Part shown: in pieces, positions 1 to 8,708 of the stretch
Position numbering within the stretch: position 1 is the stretch's first letter
Layout of the letters: each line of letters opens with the position of its first letter
DNA from: Arthrobacter sp. Soc17.1.1.1
GTDB taxonomy: Bacteria; Actinomycetota; Actinomycetes; Actinomycetales; Micrococcaceae
DNA length: 64,000 bases
Direction: 5' to 3'
Assembly (NCBI RefSeq): GCF_036867195.1
Contig: NZ_JBAJII010000002.1
Coordinates: forward strand, 116,592 to 180,591
Program-made: the position numbers and the translations under genes
Notes under the pieces: generated by a model
Databases searched by the model: none
Told to the model about the DNA's origin: nothing
The model's input: the letters and a program-made list of their open reading frames with translations, nothing else

Positions 1-269
1 GTGCCGTCGGCCACACCGATGATCGCCTGGCCGTGCTCGGGATACCCATAGCTCTCCTCGGGGTAGGACAGCGGGTGGCACTCATATACGCCGGCCATGA
101 ATGTGCCCGGGGACAGACTCGGCTGCGCTTCGTCCAGGGTGCCCCTGACCCCGACGTATCCATTGGCCAGTGCGAAAACCGACTCCGCAATCCCAGGCCC
201 ATCCCAACTGAAACTTGATTCGTCGACCCGCCAGGGATGGGCATCACATGAAGAGTTCGACACGGGCAC
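1..269 (-). CDS. Glycoside hydrolase family 65 protein (maltose/trehalose/kojibiose phosphorylase type), N-terminal part
   Basis: Reading the minus strand from a GTG at 269 gives 89 open codons that run off the window edge. The translation has WRVDE at residues 14-18, then AESVFALANGYVGVRGTL, then a conserved GYPEHGQ stretch, which match the N-terminal domain of GH65 disaccharide phosphorylases. GH65 enzymes phosphorolyse alpha-linked disaccharides to beta-glucose 1-phosphate and glucose. The substrate cannot be told from this end, and the catalytic Glu and phosphate-binding loop lie outside the window. A second GTG at 263 is an alternative start. The gene begins 30 bp after the PfkB kinase stop on the same strand, so the two are probably co-transcribed and serve one sugar pathway. 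Confidence 0.8.
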   Translation of the reverse strand, partial: MPVSNSSCDAHPWRVDESSFSWDGPGIAESVFALANGYVGVRGTLDEAQPSLSPGTFMAGVYECHPLSYPEESYGYPEHGQAIIGVADG

Positions 270-298
270 AACGCTAACCGAACGGCGGTGGGGGCACC

Positions 299-1240
299 TC
301 AGTTGTTTGCCCGGTTCGCCCCCTGTGCGTGCCGCGCGTCGACACCCAGTTGGTGGGCGTTGAGATCAGGCCGTCCACCTGCTGTGCCCACCACCTGCGC
401 CGCAGCCGCCGCGGCCCACCATGCCGCCGACTCGGGGCTCTCACCCCGCAGCAGACCGATAGTGAGCGCGGCAACAAAGGCGTCGCCTGCGCCGGTCGGG
501 TCCAACGGTGCCTCATCAAGATGGGGCAGTACCACATGTCCTAAGGGCCAGGCCACCACGTTCCCTTCTCCTGGTGCGGCCAGCGCGACGACGCGCGGAC
601 CCTCACTCAGCAGCGACCGCGCAGCATCAACGGTTTCCGTCACATTCCGGGGCTTCCATCCGGCCAAAGCTTCGACTTCCTTCTCGTCCGCGCGCACGAC
701 TGCGGCGTGGCATAGAACCAGCCGGCGGACGTCCTCGTCGGCCGGAGCGCCATCGGCCACCATCAGGGCGCCACCCGCGGCGCCTCCCTCAAGTGCCTCC
801 GATACTGCCGGCCCAGGCTGCTGGAGCTGGACCAGCACAGCATCGGCCGATTGCAGCAGCTCCCGGCTCGCCCGGACATCTTCGGCAGTGAGCAGCACCC
901 CGGCAGCCACGTCCTCAAGGAGCCGCCGGACACCGTTAGGCTCGACAATGTCGACAAGGAGCGCGGTCGCCACACCGGGGCGGCGCACTACGCACGTGAC
1001 ACCGATTCCGTCCTCTGCCGCCTGGTTCACCACATCCTGCCCGGCCCGGTCATCGCCGACCACCCCGACCAACTGCACGTCAGCGCCGAGCTGACGGCAC
1101 GCCACTGCCTGATTCGCACCCTTGCCACCAAGGAGTTCCCGACGATGGTGAACAGCTACCGAGCCGCCCTCGTCGGGCATCCCATGAATCGTGAGCACAA
1201 GGTCCCGTGCCACCTGGCCCACCACGACAACACCGGACAT
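299..1240 (-). CDS. PfkB/ribokinase-family sugar kinase
   Basis: This 313-residue protein has the family length and both signatures: GGKGANQAVA at 38-47 (substrate-binding region) and DPTGAGDAF at 247-255, whose Asp253 is the expected catalytic base. It phosphorylates a sugar or nucleoside with ATP in the cytoplasm. Ribokinase is the closest class by the N-terminal motif, but the exact substrate is open. ATG at 1240 follows an AAGGAGCG ribosome site. Its stop lies 30 bp before the GH65 gene, which suggests an operon handling the phosphorolysis product or a related sugar. Confidence 0.85.
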   Translation of the reverse strand: MSGVVVVGQVARDLVLTIHGMPDEGGSVAVHHRRELLGGKGANQAVACRQLGADVQLVGVVGDDRAGQDVVNQAAEDGIGVTCVVRRPGVATALLVDIVEPNGVRRLLEDVAAGVLLTAEDVRASRELLQSADAVLVQLQQPGPAVSEALEGGAAGGALMVADGAPADEDVRRLVLCHAAVVRADEKEVEALAGWKPRNVTETVDAARSLLSEGPRVVALAAPGEGNVVAWPLGHVVLPHLDEAPLDPTGAGDAFVAALTIGLLRGESPESAAWWAAAAAAQVVGTAGGRPDLNAHQLGVDARHAQGANRANN

Positions 1241-1884
1241 CGCTTACGCTCCTTCTTCACCCATGGTCGATCCGTTTCATCGCCGATCATAAGACGCCTG
1301 TTCCGGCCAAGGTTATTGACGTAACGCCTACTTTTTGTTGCATGAATGGCCTGGCTCAGTTTTCGATAGCGGCAGGTCCCAAATCTAGGGTTTGAATCGC
1401 CGGACAAGTCCCCGGAGTACGGTAGGGCCTCCGGAGGAATCGGGGTACGGATTTTGGTGGATACTCGTACTGCGCACAGGACCCGCAGGCACTGGGGCAG
1501 GCCCGTCCTTGGCTTCCGGGACCGCGGTACTCCTACCTGAGACGACGGACTGGGCTGCACGATACGCACCCAGTGAATCTATCTTGCCCTTGAGCCGACG
1601 GTGCTGGCCATCGGGCCTGTTCACTTCAATGACGCTCATCCCCTCGCCCTGCAGAACCTTCGTCAAAGCAGCCCATCCCCAACGGGATGTGCGGCGCTTC
1701 TGCGTGTGGATGCCACCGAACCCACTACGCCCCTCCTTATACGGAGGCGACGTCCCCGGGCCCACGCCAGGCCTGACGGGTTCGGACGTAGTCAACACTC
1801 TGGGTCATCGAATCAGTTGATGCATCTGCCTGGCGGGTCCGGTGAAGTGGGTTCCGGTACCGACACCATCAGGGAGGAAACCTT
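1241..1884. other. Gap between sugar kinase and DUF3040 gene
   Basis: The only recognisable content is the IS110 transposase relic at about 1500-1690. Open frames on both strands across the rest have no family resemblance and look like chance ORFs of GC-rich DNA. Confidence 0.5.
1500..1690 (-). pseudogene. IS110-family transposase fragment
   Basis: In an open minus-strand frame, about 58 residues read GWAALTKVLQGEGMSVIEVNR, then PDGQHRRLKGK, then AYRAAQSVVSGRSTA. This is the RuvC-like N-terminal region of IS110 transposases, where an IEVNRPDR...KSD.DAYRAA pattern is typical. The usual KSDPLDAY is altered to KIDSLGAY, so an expected acidic residue is lost. The sequences on both sides are unrelated. 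It is therefore a dead piece of an insertion sequence, with no ends or bridge-RNA region visible. Confidence 0.65.
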
Positions 1885-2199
1885 GTGTCTTTGTCCAAGC
1901 ACGAACGTCAGGCATGGGAGGAACTCGAGCGGGTCCTCGCCGATGACCTTCCCTACACCCAGACCGACATGAGAAACACGACGGCTGAGCACTCCTTGGC
2001 GGCTTTCCTGCCGCAACGGGTCAGGCGAATTCTGATCCTCATCACTCTTCTGATCGGAGGGGCGTCGCTTCTGATCGTCGGGGCCCTGGCGCAGCTGCTT
2101 GCGATGGCGCTCACCGGCCTGGTCTTCCTCTGTGTCGCAGCGGACCGCCTCTACCGCTCTTCGACTCATGGAGCCCCTCCCGACCGCCCTGAAACCTGA
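1885..2199 (+). CDS. DUF3040 family membrane protein
   Basis: The 104-residue protein begins MSLSKHERQAWEELERVLADD, the acidic amphipathic N-terminus typical of actinobacterial DUF3040 proteins. Two adjacent membrane helices follow at about residues 49-85. Function is unknown in the family. The GTG start at 1885 is set by AGGGAGGAAA at 1871-1880. A close paralogue lies at 12900-13205 (minus), and a more distant one at 44167-44499. Both this gene and the 12900 copy are followed by a Cys-rich copper-binding protein, so the pair behaves as a module. Confidence 0.75.
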   Translation: MSLSKHERQAWEELERVLADDLPYTQTDMRNTTAEHSLAAFLPQRVRRILILITLLIGGASLLIVGALAQLLAMALTGLVFLCVAADRLYRSSTHGAPPDRPET

Positions 2200-2306
2200 G
2201 CCCTAAGCGCGCCTACCTCGGCGAAGACAGACCACCCAGTGCCAGCGGCCGGACAACGGCCGGTGACGCCCCGAAACATCCTCGATGTCCTGGAAAGGAC
2301 GACCCT

Positions 2307-2732
2307 GTGAGCCGTATCCAGCAGATGATGACCACCCATCCCCGAACGGACGGCACTCCGGCGCAGGATCACTCCGTTCTCGCCGCGATCACCGCCCTGA
2401 CTGAATGCGCACAGACCTGCACCAGCTGCGCCGACGCCTGCCTCGCCGAAGACGACCCTTCACACCTCATCGCGTGCATCCGACGCAACCAGGACTGCGC
2501 AGACCTGTGCCGAGTCACCGCAAACATGCTCACCCGCCGCACAGACCAGGACGAAACGCTCCTCAAGCAGGTCCTGCTCGCCTGCCGCACAGCATGCAAC
2601 GCCTGCGCGATCGAATGCGGCAAACACGACCACCCGCACTGCATGATCTGCGCTGACGTCTGTACGACGGCCGAGCGGGCCCTCTCGGACCTCCTTCAGG
2701 TACCGTCCGTCACACCACACCGGAACCTGTAG
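2307..2732 (+). CDS. Four-helix bundle copper-binding protein (Csp/DUF326 type)
   Basis: The 141-residue protein has about 14 cysteines in helix-spaced patterns: CAQTCTSCADAC, CIRRNQDCADLC, CRTACNACAIEC and CMICADVC. Cytosolic copper-storage (Csp) proteins line the core of a four-helix bundle with such Cys and hold many Cu(I) ions. There is no signal peptide, so a cytoplasmic store or buffer is expected. The GTG start at 2307 follows GGAAAGGACG. It lies about 107 bp after the DUF3040 gene on the same strand. A paralogue at 12356-12784 begins with almost the same N-terminus (MSR-QQMM-HPRT). Confidence 0.85.
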   Translation: MSRIQQMMTTHPRTDGTPAQDHSVLAAITALTECAQTCTSCADACLAEDDPSHLIACIRRNQDCADLCRVTANMLTRRTDQDETLLKQVLLACRTACNACAIECGKHDHPHCMICADVCTTAERALSDLLQVPSVTPHRNL

Positions 2733-2818
2733 ATCAACAGAGCCCCCACGCAGAGATCCCCCACCAGCGCTTTGCGGCGCTGATGAGGGACCGTGTGACG
2801 ACTTACGGTTCTAACGCA

Positions 2819-3292
2819 CTAGGCCCGTGGTGGGTCGGCGTCGTTCTGGTACCCGGTCCTGTCGGCGCCGTCGGAGGCGCGGCCGGTATCGGGCTGAGCC
2901 GGGTACTGGTTCATGTCCACCGCTTGATCCCCGGACTCCACAACAACCGCTTCCGGATCCTCGTCCCGACGATCGGCCCCAACCTGCTCCTCTCCGTCTT
3001 TGTCCGTAGACCTGGCGTCCTGGCTCGCGTCCTGCCCTTCAGGGTCATCCGGGGCGTCGTACCCGCCTCCGGAGGGGGCATCAGGATCATCGGCAGGCTC
3101 GTCCGAGGAACCGGTCACGATCTCGTCCGTGTCGGACCCGGCGGCTGCCGCATGGGTGGAAGGATCCGGAGGGATCAGACCTGCGTCCCGGGCTGCCTCC
3201 TCGTCGGAGAATGCCCAGTCCGCCGATCCGTCCCCGCCGGTAACCGAGTGAGAGTCAGAGGCGTCACCACCGTTCGGGGGAATGCTGTTCAT
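2819..3292 (-). CDS. Acidic, probably disordered protein with TGYQNDADPP tail
   Basis: The 157-residue protein is very rich in Asp, Glu, Gly, Ser and Ala and lacks membrane or catalytic motifs, so it is probably intrinsically disordered. Only the ends look constrained. Near the N-terminus is W.FSDEEAARDAGLIPPD, and the C-terminus is DMNQYPAQPDT followed by RTGYQNDADPP. The same two blocks occur in the 123-residue protein at 25171-25542. It lies just downstream of the zinc dehydrogenase on the same strand (76 bp between them). No function can be named. Confidence 0.6.
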   Translation of the reverse strand: MNSIPPNGGDASDSHSVTGGDGSADWAFSDEEAARDAGLIPPDPSTHAAAAGSDTDEIVTGSSDEPADDPDAPSGGGYDAPDDPEGQDASQDARSTDKDGEEQVGADRRDEDPEAVVVESGDQAVDMNQYPAQPDTGRASDGADRTGYQNDADPPRA

Positions 3293-3368
3293 GGTCGTCC
3301 TTTCCTCTCACTCGGCGCAGGAGCAGGTGCCAGTGTACGAGCAGGTGAATGTGGATGTGGTGGATGAG

Positions 3369-4502
3369 TCAGGGGTGGAGAAGGACTTTGGTCCATCCGT
3401 CTTCGCGCTTGTCGAACCTGGAGTAGGCGTCGACGGCGTCGTCGAGGGACAGTTCGTGGGACACGATCCACGACGGTGTCGCGCGTCCGCGGATGATCAG
3501 GTCGCGTAGTTCCCGGTTGTACTTCTTCACCGGGCACTGGCCGCCGGCGATGCTGATGCCCTTGGTGAATGCTTCCCCGTAGTTGAACCCGATCCGGCCT
3601 TGCTGGGCGTCCTCGTTCGCGGCTTTCGGGTCCTCGGGGACGTAGACACCGACGACACCGATGTGCCCGGTGGCACGGACGACCTTGACGAGGTTATCCA
3701 GAACCATCTCGGGGTGTTCCTCGCCGTGGTGGTCGTGGGCCTGAAAGCCGACGGCTTCGACGCCGCAGTCCGCGCCGAATCCGTCGGTGCCGTCCATGAT
3801 CGCCTCTGCAGGGTCGGTGTTGGCGAAGTTGATGGCGGTCGCGCCGATCTGCTCGGCCAGGGCGAGCCGGTCCGGTTCCTTGTCGACGACGAACACCTGG
3901 GATGCTCCGCGAAGGAACGCGCTGTGGGCGGCCATGAGTCCGACTGGTCCGGCTCCGAACACGGCCACGGACTTCCCCGGGGTGACCATCGCCATTTCGG
4001 TGGCGTGGTATCCGGTGGGGAAGATGTCCGAGAGCATCGTGAAGTCGTTCTCGTTCTCCGTGCCCTCCGGCAGTTTGAGGAGGTTGAAGTCGGCCCAGGG
4101 CACACGGAGCAGCTCGGCCTGGCCGCCCCAGTACGGGCCCATCATCGGGTACCCGTACCCGGCGCCGGGCTGACCGGACGGGTTCGCCCGCAAGCAGGCC
4201 GAGGTGTACCCATTGTTGCAGTTCCGGCAGGTACCGCAGGCAAGGTTGAAGGGGACGGACACGCGGTCGCCGACGCTGATCCGATCGACACCGGCGCCGA
4301 CGGCTTCCACGACGCCCATGTTCTCGTGCCCGAGGACCATGCCGGGGTCGAGTTCGCTGCGCCCCTCGTAGGGGTGCAGGTCGGACCCGCAGATATTCGC
4401 GGTCGTGATGCGGATGATCGCGTCCAGGGGGCCCTGGATGGTCGGGTCATCGACGGTCTCGACGGACAGTTCATACGGTGCTTTGAAAACGACTGCCTTC
4501 AT
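3369..4502 (-). CDS. Zinc-dependent alcohol dehydrogenase, glutathione-independent formaldehyde dehydrogenase type
   Basis: This 377-residue medium-chain dehydrogenase/reductase has catalytic zinc ligands Cys38 (ICGSD) and His59-Glu60 (GHE). The structural zinc Cys are 89, 92, 95 and 103. The NAD-binding GAGPVG lies at 183-188. The GHENMGVVEAVG and DIFPTGYHA stretches resemble glutathione-independent formaldehyde dehydrogenases, which oxidise aldehydes with NAD. ATG at 4502 follows AAGGAAG. A paralogue lies at 10787-11998, and a relic of a third copy at about 14590-14661. An aldehyde-detoxification role is inference. Confidence 0.85.
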   Translation of the reverse strand: MKAVVFKAPYELSVETVDDPTIQGPLDAIIRITTANICGSDLHPYEGRSELDPGMVLGHENMGVVEAVGAGVDRISVGDRVSVPFNLACGTCRNCNNGYTSACLRANPSGQPGAGYGYPMMGPYWGGQAELLRVPWADFNLLKLPEGTENENDFTMLSDIFPTGYHATEMAMVTPGKSVAVFGAGPVGLMAAHSAFLRGASQVFVVDKEPDRLALAEQIGATAINFANTDPAEAIMDGTDGFGADCGVEAVGFQAHDHHGEEHPEMVLDNLVKVVRATGHIGVVGVYVPEDPKAANEDAQQGRIGFNYGEAFTKGISIAGGQCPVKKYNRELRDLIIRGRATPSWIVSHELSLDDAVDAYSRFDKREDGWTKVLLHP

Positions 4503-4981
4503 AGGAGAACTTCCTTACTGAAGATGGGTTTGAGGATCAGCCCAGATCACTAGCGGATTAGGGCGGTCCCTCGTTGGTGGGGTCATTTAACCTGTGCTGA
4601 TGTGTTCTCTGGCGTGCTGACTGACCTGCGCGACGTACCACTCCTAACTCAGAGGGGCGACACACCACCCCTAACCCAGAGGGGCAGTGCGCCGCGGCGG
4701 CCAGGCTCACCACCAGCCGCTGCTTGACCAGGCACTAAGCCTACTGATGAGTTAACGCGGCGCCTCACCGGAAGGTCAAGGCATCGCTACTCGTCGACTG
4801 CGGCTTGACCTCGTGCACTAATGCATCGAATCACCAGGCGACGCTTGCATCTGAGGGAGAACTGAGGTCGGGACTGCTGAAGGTTTAGTTTCCAGTTGGG
4901 TGTTGCCAGTTCTAAACCGCCTCAGCAGTCTCTAGTGGCCCACGTCAGGGCCTCGGCGTTGCGGCGCTGGTAGAACGGAGT
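4503..4981. other. Intergenic region with imperfect tandem repeat and hairpin
   Basis: No gene is seen between the divergent dehydrogenase and glutamine synthetase genes. At about 4637-4686 a unit reading ACCACTCCTAACTCAGAGGGGC is repeated imperfectly in tandem. A strong inverted repeat sits at 4872-4930. Promoters for both flanking genes must lie here, but none could be fixed with confidence. Confidence 0.5.
4872..4930 (+). promoter_or_regulatory. Inverted repeat in glutamine synthetase leader
   Basis: GACTGCTGA at 4872-4880 pairs with TCAGCAGTC at 4922-4930, and inside it GGTTTAG pairs with CTAAACC, with a small bulge and a loop of about 23 nt. It ends about 50 bp before the ATG of the glutamine synthetase gene. 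It lacks a following T run, so it is more likely an attenuator, antiterminator target or operator than a simple terminator. Confidence 0.45.
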
Positions 4982-6460
4982 ATGACTATCGACGCGTTGG
5001 AACCTCACCCGCTTGTCCGTCTGCTTGGCAAGCCCTCGGCTGATTTCACCGGTGCCGATCTTGTGCACGCGATCGAACAGTTGGGGCTGCGTCAGGTGAA
5101 CCTGCGCTATGTTGGCGGCGACGGCCGTCTAAAAACTGTGGCCTTCTGCATCAATTCGCGTGAACATCTGGTTGAGGTGCTGACGCGGGGCGAGCGTGTG
5201 GACGGCTCGAGTGTCTTTCCCGGCACCGACACCGCCAACAGCGACGTCTACATCGTTCCGCGTCACCGAACCGCTTTCCTCAACCCCTTCGGTGAGCGGT
5301 CCTCGCTCGACGTGTTGTGCTCCTTCTACGACGAAGCGGGCAAACCCTTGCCCTACGCCCGCGAGCAGATTGTGCGCCGCGCCGCCGAAGCCCTCACGCA
5401 AGAGACCGGTATGACGCTCGAAGCGTTCGGTGAGCTCGAGTACTACCTCGTCGACCAACCCGAGCGCATCTACCCTGTCGAGGAGGAGCGCGGCTATCAG
5501 GAATCGGGACCCTTCTCTAAGGGTGAGCGGGTCAGGGAGCAGGTGCTGGGTCACCTCAGCACCATGGGGGTGCAGCTTAAGTACGCTCATGGCGAGGTCG
5601 GCAACATCCTTGAGAACGACCGGCAGTTGGTCCAGCACGAGATCGAACTCCAACCCGTGCCGTTGGAGCAGGCAGCCGACAACCTTGTTCTGGCGAAGTG
5701 GGTGGTGCGTGAAGTCGCCTATTCCCACGGGCTCGAGGCGACCTTCGCCCCGTTAGTGAGTAGCAAGGGCGCAGGCAACGGCCTGCACATCCACAGTCGG
5801 CTGGTGCAAGACGGTGCCAGCACCATCGTCGGCGAGGAAGGGATCAACGACGTCGGGCGTCGGCTGATCGCTGGCTACCTCTCAGCGGCTATGGCGTTGA
5901 CGGCGTTCGGTAACACGGCGCCCACGTCCTACCTGCGGTTCACGGGTGGGGACGAGTCACCGGAGGGAATTTGCTGGGGTATGAAGGACCGCACAGGTCT
6001 GGTCCGGGTTCCATTGGCCTGGGGCGGGGGCGTGTTGTCCGGCATGTTCGCTCACGCCAATCCTGGTAGCACCGAGCCCGTTCCCGAACCCGCTATACAT
6101 CCCCAGACCGTCGAGTTCCGCCTCGGCGACGGTTCGGCCGATGTGCACTTGCTCCTGGCCGGTATGGCCGTCGCGGCGAAGCGCGGGTTGAGTGATCCCG
6201 ATAGCCTGGAATTGGCTGAGCGGCTGAGTACCACTAATCATGATGACTTCGAGCAGCTGCCCGCCTCGCGTGAAGAGTCGGCAGACGCGCTCGAGGCCGA
6301 GCGCGGGCTGTTCGAGGCCGACGGAGTTTTCCCCGGAGCGCTCATCGATGCTGTGCTCGTGGGCCTACGTGACACCGAGGACGCCACAGTGGATGGAGGC
6401 CCTGCACAGGACGAGGAGGCTCGTGAGGAGCTCATTCGCCGTCACTGGCACGTCGGCTGA
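4982..6460 (+). CDS. Glutamine synthetase family protein
   Basis: The 492-residue protein has the GS type I layout. An N-terminal beta-grasp part contains GGDGRLKTV at about 45-53. A catalytic domain follows with the metal-binding GELEYYL at 150-156, then HEIELQP, the NGLHIHSRL strand that replaces the usual G.G.H.H.S, and SYLRF for substrate binding. The family joins ammonia or amines to glutamate using ATP. Length and divergence from housekeeping GlnA suggest a specialised paralogue, perhaps a gamma-glutamyl amine ligase, but that is not resolved. Its upstream leader carries a hairpin. The sugar importer genes start about 330 bp downstream on the same strand. Confidence 0.8.
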   Translation: MTIDALEPHPLVRLLGKPSADFTGADLVHAIEQLGLRQVNLRYVGGDGRLKTVAFCINSREHLVEVLTRGERVDGSSVFPGTDTANSDVYIVPRHRTAFLNPFGERSSLDVLCSFYDEAGKPLPYAREQIVRRAAEALTQETGMTLEAFGELEYYLVDQPERIYPVEEERGYQESGPFSKGERVREQVLGHLSTMGVQLKYAHGEVGNILENDRQLVQHEIELQPVPLEQAADNLVLAKWVVREVAYSHGLEATFAPLVSSKGAGNGLHIHSRLVQDGASTIVGEEGINDVGRRLIAGYLSAAMALTAFGNTAPTSYLRFTGGDESPEGICWGMKDRTGLVRVPLAWGGGVLSGMFAHANPGSTEPVPEPAIHPQTVEFRLGDGSADVHLLLAGMAVAAKRGLSDPDSLELAERLSTTNHDDFEQLPASREESADALEAERGLFEADGVFPGALIDAVLVGLRDTEDATVDGGPAQDEEAREELIRRHWHVG

Positions 6461-6791
6461 ACGCGGCTATCTTTCGGACCGCCCTCACGCTCGCACCGAC
6501 TCCGTCCCATATTCCCAGCTGTGAACGTACCCGCTGCACTGTTCAGTGGGCTGGCGAAGGGAACGGACATTGTGCTCGTCAAGTAGTGGCGGCAGGACGA
6601 CTCGTTGGCAGCACCTGGTGAGGGTAGGGCCGCACTCCACGTTGCCTGTGGAAGCGGGCAACTAGAGTGGGGTCAGGTTCCGCTGCTAGGCAGGCGGACC
6701 CGTCGAACCTCGGAAAGCATGACAAGGAAGTCAGCTATGGCCATGAAGTTGTCCGTGAGATGGGTTTTCGACGTGCTAAGGGGACCGTGAT
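6461..6791. other. Leader region of the sugar ABC importer
   Basis: No credible gene is present. A 61-codon open frame here lacks a ribosome site and family resemblance. A nested hairpin at 6675-6710 is the main visible structure, and AAGGGG about 9 nt before the ATG at 6792 is the ribosome site of the first permease. Confidence 0.5.
6675..6710 (+). promoter_or_regulatory. Nested hairpin upstream of the ABC importer
   Basis: AGGTTC at 6675-6680 pairs with GAACCT at 6705-6710, and inside it CCGC-TGC pairs with GCA-GGCGG around a three-base loop. There is no U tract. It may be a regulator site or leader structure for the importer operon. Confidence 0.35.
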
Positions 6792-7715
6792 ATGGGTGCT
6801 GTGCTGGAGTCAACAACACCGAAGGTAACGAGGCGGGCGCAGGCTCGTTTGGGGATAGCCCTCATCGCGCCCTTGATGCTGGTGGTGGCGGTCTTTTTCC
6901 TCTTTCCCCTAGGCAATGCGATCTACTACTCATTCGTCGACTTCAACGGGCTCAATCCCGCCCCGCCTTTCGTGGGCTTGGGTAACTACACCAGGATGTT
7001 CGCCGACGCGGAGATGTGGCACGCGCTTGGCAACAACCTCATCTGGATCGTCCTTGGCACTGCAGCGCCGCTGGTCATCGGCCTCCTTCAGGCATTGCTG
7101 TTGTGGAAGGTCAGGGGCGCCAGCATTCTCTACCGGCTCGCCTTTTTCCTTCCCTATGTCCTTCCGCAGGTAGCCATCGGGATCGTGTGGGGGTGGATCT
7201 ACAACCCGGTTGACGGCTGGGTGAACAAGATCCTCCAGTCACTGGGTCTTGGCGGTCTGGCCACGGGATGGCTCGGGAACCCGAACACGGCTTTTTACGC
7301 CGTCCTGGTGACAGCTATCTGGGCTACGAGCGGGTTCGTGCTCATCATTTTCCTGTCGGCGCTGCGCAATGTGGACCTCGAACTGGTGGATGCTTCCAGA
7401 CTCGACGGGGTCAACGCCGGCCAGCAGCTTCGCTACATCATCCTGCCGCAGATCATGCCGGTCTTCCTCATGGTCACCACGGTCACGCTGGTCGGCGGAT
7501 TCCAGGTGTTCGACATCATTTTCGTCATGACCGGCGGCGGGCCGGCGAACGCCACCAATGTGATGGGTACCTACGCCTATACCAGTGCCTTCGAGCTCAG
7601 CCAGATCAGCTATGGCACCACGCTCGCGCTCCTGATCACTGCTCTTTCGATTCCCTTCGCCGTGGCCCTGAACAGGCTGCAGCGGCGGCTCTCACTGCAA
7701 GGAACGGGCGCATGA
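6792..7715 (+). CDS. Sugar ABC transporter permease (MalF/UgpA type)
   Basis: The 307-residue protein has six predicted membrane helices and the cytoplasmic EAA loop (ELVDASRLDGVNAGQQL...LP) that docks the ATPase in carbohydrate-uptake-1 importers. AAGGGG precedes the ATG. Its stop overlaps the next permease start (ATGA at 7712-7715), which indicates translational coupling. It forms the membrane channel with that permease. No ATPase gene is near, so a shared MsiK-like ATPase encoded elsewhere is expected, as is usual for actinobacterial sugar importers. Confidence 0.9.
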   Translation: MGAVLESTTPKVTRRAQARLGIALIAPLMLVVAVFFLFPLGNAIYYSFVDFNGLNPAPPFVGLGNYTRMFADAEMWHALGNNLIWIVLGTAAPLVIGLLQALLLWKVRGASILYRLAFFLPYVLPQVAIGIVWGWIYNPVDGWVNKILQSLGLGGLATGWLGNPNTAFYAVLVTAIWATSGFVLIIFLSALRNVDLELVDASRLDGVNAGQQLRYIILPQIMPVFLMVTTVTLVGGFQVFDIIFVMTGGGPANATNVMGTYAYTSAFELSQISYGTTLALLITALSIPFAVALNRLQRRLSLQGTGA

Positions 7716-8644
7716 CGAACAGCACCGCAACAGGGAATCAGCCCATCGACACCACTGGAACCACCGGAACCCTGGGGAGGGCTGGAAACCGATTACCCCG
7801 TGCCCAGAACCGGATGTCACCGCGCCGCAGGACCGCCCTGTCAGGGAAGCATCTGCTTCTGATCGTGCTGTCGGTGATCTCTCTCTTCCCGATTGTCCTG
7901 ATCTTCTCGACAGCGCTCAAGACTCAAGTGGACGCCCAGACGAACCCATTCGGACTGTTCTCGTCGTTGTCTTTCGAGAACATCGTCAGTGCCTGGACGG
8001 TGGGGAAGTTCAGCGACTACCTGCTGAACAGTATTTTGCTGACCGTTCCCAGTACTGTCCTTGTTGTGGTGCTGTCCACGATGGCTGGATACACCTTCGC
8101 CCGGCTTCCCTTCAGGGGTCGGAGTATTGCGTTCTACCTGGTGGTGCTGGGGCTGCTCGTGCCGTTCTTCGCCTATATGATCCCGCTGTTCTTTCAGCTC
8201 CGGGGTATCGGCCTACTCGACACACTGCCGGGAGTAATCCTGGTGCTCACCTCTACAGGAGTGTCGTTCGGTACCTTCTTCATGCGGGCGTTCTTCTCTG
8301 ACCTCCCTACCGAGTTGGAGCAAGCCGCCCGTGTCGACGGGTGCTCGGAATGGCAGATCTTCGTCAAGATCATGTTGCCGCTGGTGCGCTCCGGTGCCGG
8401 AGCGCTGGCCGTCTTCACGTTCATTCAGAACTGGAACAACTTCCTTGTGCCCCTGCTGTACCTGCCGGGTGGGGAGTACCGTCCGCTGACCACGGGTCTC
8501 TACCAATTCACCGGTGGGCGCTCCATCGACATTGGTCCGCTGGCCGCGGGCACCCTGATCACTGTCGTCCCGGTGATCATCATTTTCATCCTGATGCAGC
8601 GGCAGGTCGCCGAGGGCTTCATCTCAGGTGCTGTGAAGGGATAG
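7712..8644 (+). CDS. Sugar ABC transporter permease (MalG/UgpE type)
   Basis: The 310-residue protein begins at the ATG overlapping the previous stop by 4 bp; a longer open frame upstream is only the read-through of that frame. A hydrophilic N-terminus of about 45 residues precedes six membrane helices. The EAA motif reads ELEQAARVDGCSEWQIF, followed by the LPLV segment. It is the partner channel subunit of the importer encoded by 6792-9992. Confidence 0.9.
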   Translation: MTNSTATGNQPIDTTGTTGTLGRAGNRLPRAQNRMSPRRRTALSGKHLLLIVLSVISLFPIVLIFSTALKTQVDAQTNPFGLFSSLSFENIVSAWTVGKFSDYLLNSILLTVPSTVLVVVLSTMAGYTFARLPFRGRSIAFYLVVLGLLVPFFAYMIPLFFQLRGIGLLDTLPGVILVLTSTGVSFGTFFMRAFFSDLPTELEQAARVDGCSEWQIFVKIMLPLVRSGAGALAVFTFIQNWNNFLVPLLYLPGGEYRPLTTGLYQFTGGRSIDIGPLAAGTLITVVPVIIIFILMQRQVAEGFISGAVKG

Positions 8645-8708
8645 GTTGCTGACCCGCGAACCACGACGTCACCAGTTAGCTACTCCATATCAAACAAGGA
8701 TGTTGACC

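Noticed and set aside
288..1094. 268-codon open frame on the plus strand over the sugar kinase gene
   Set aside because: It is antisense to a clear PfkB kinase. Composition is Ser/Ala/Pro/Arg-rich, as expected from a shadow frame of GC-rich code.
3600..4553. 317-codon open frame antisense to the zinc dehydrogenase
   Set aside because: The minus-strand enzyme has all zinc ligands and the NAD motif; the antisense frame has no family pattern.
4982..6460. Functional pairing of this glutamine synthetase with the heliorhodopsin
   Set aside because: The genes are over 42 kb apart with many unrelated genes between them; co-occurrence in the window alone is weak evidence.
6605..6790. 61-codon frame just before the ABC permease
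   Set aside because: No ribosome site and no recognisable domain; it crosses the leader hairpin.
7268..7711. N-terminal extension of the second permease
   Set aside because: It is the +1 frame of the first permease gene. The ATG in the 4-bp ATGA overlap at 7712 gives the normal MalG-type start.
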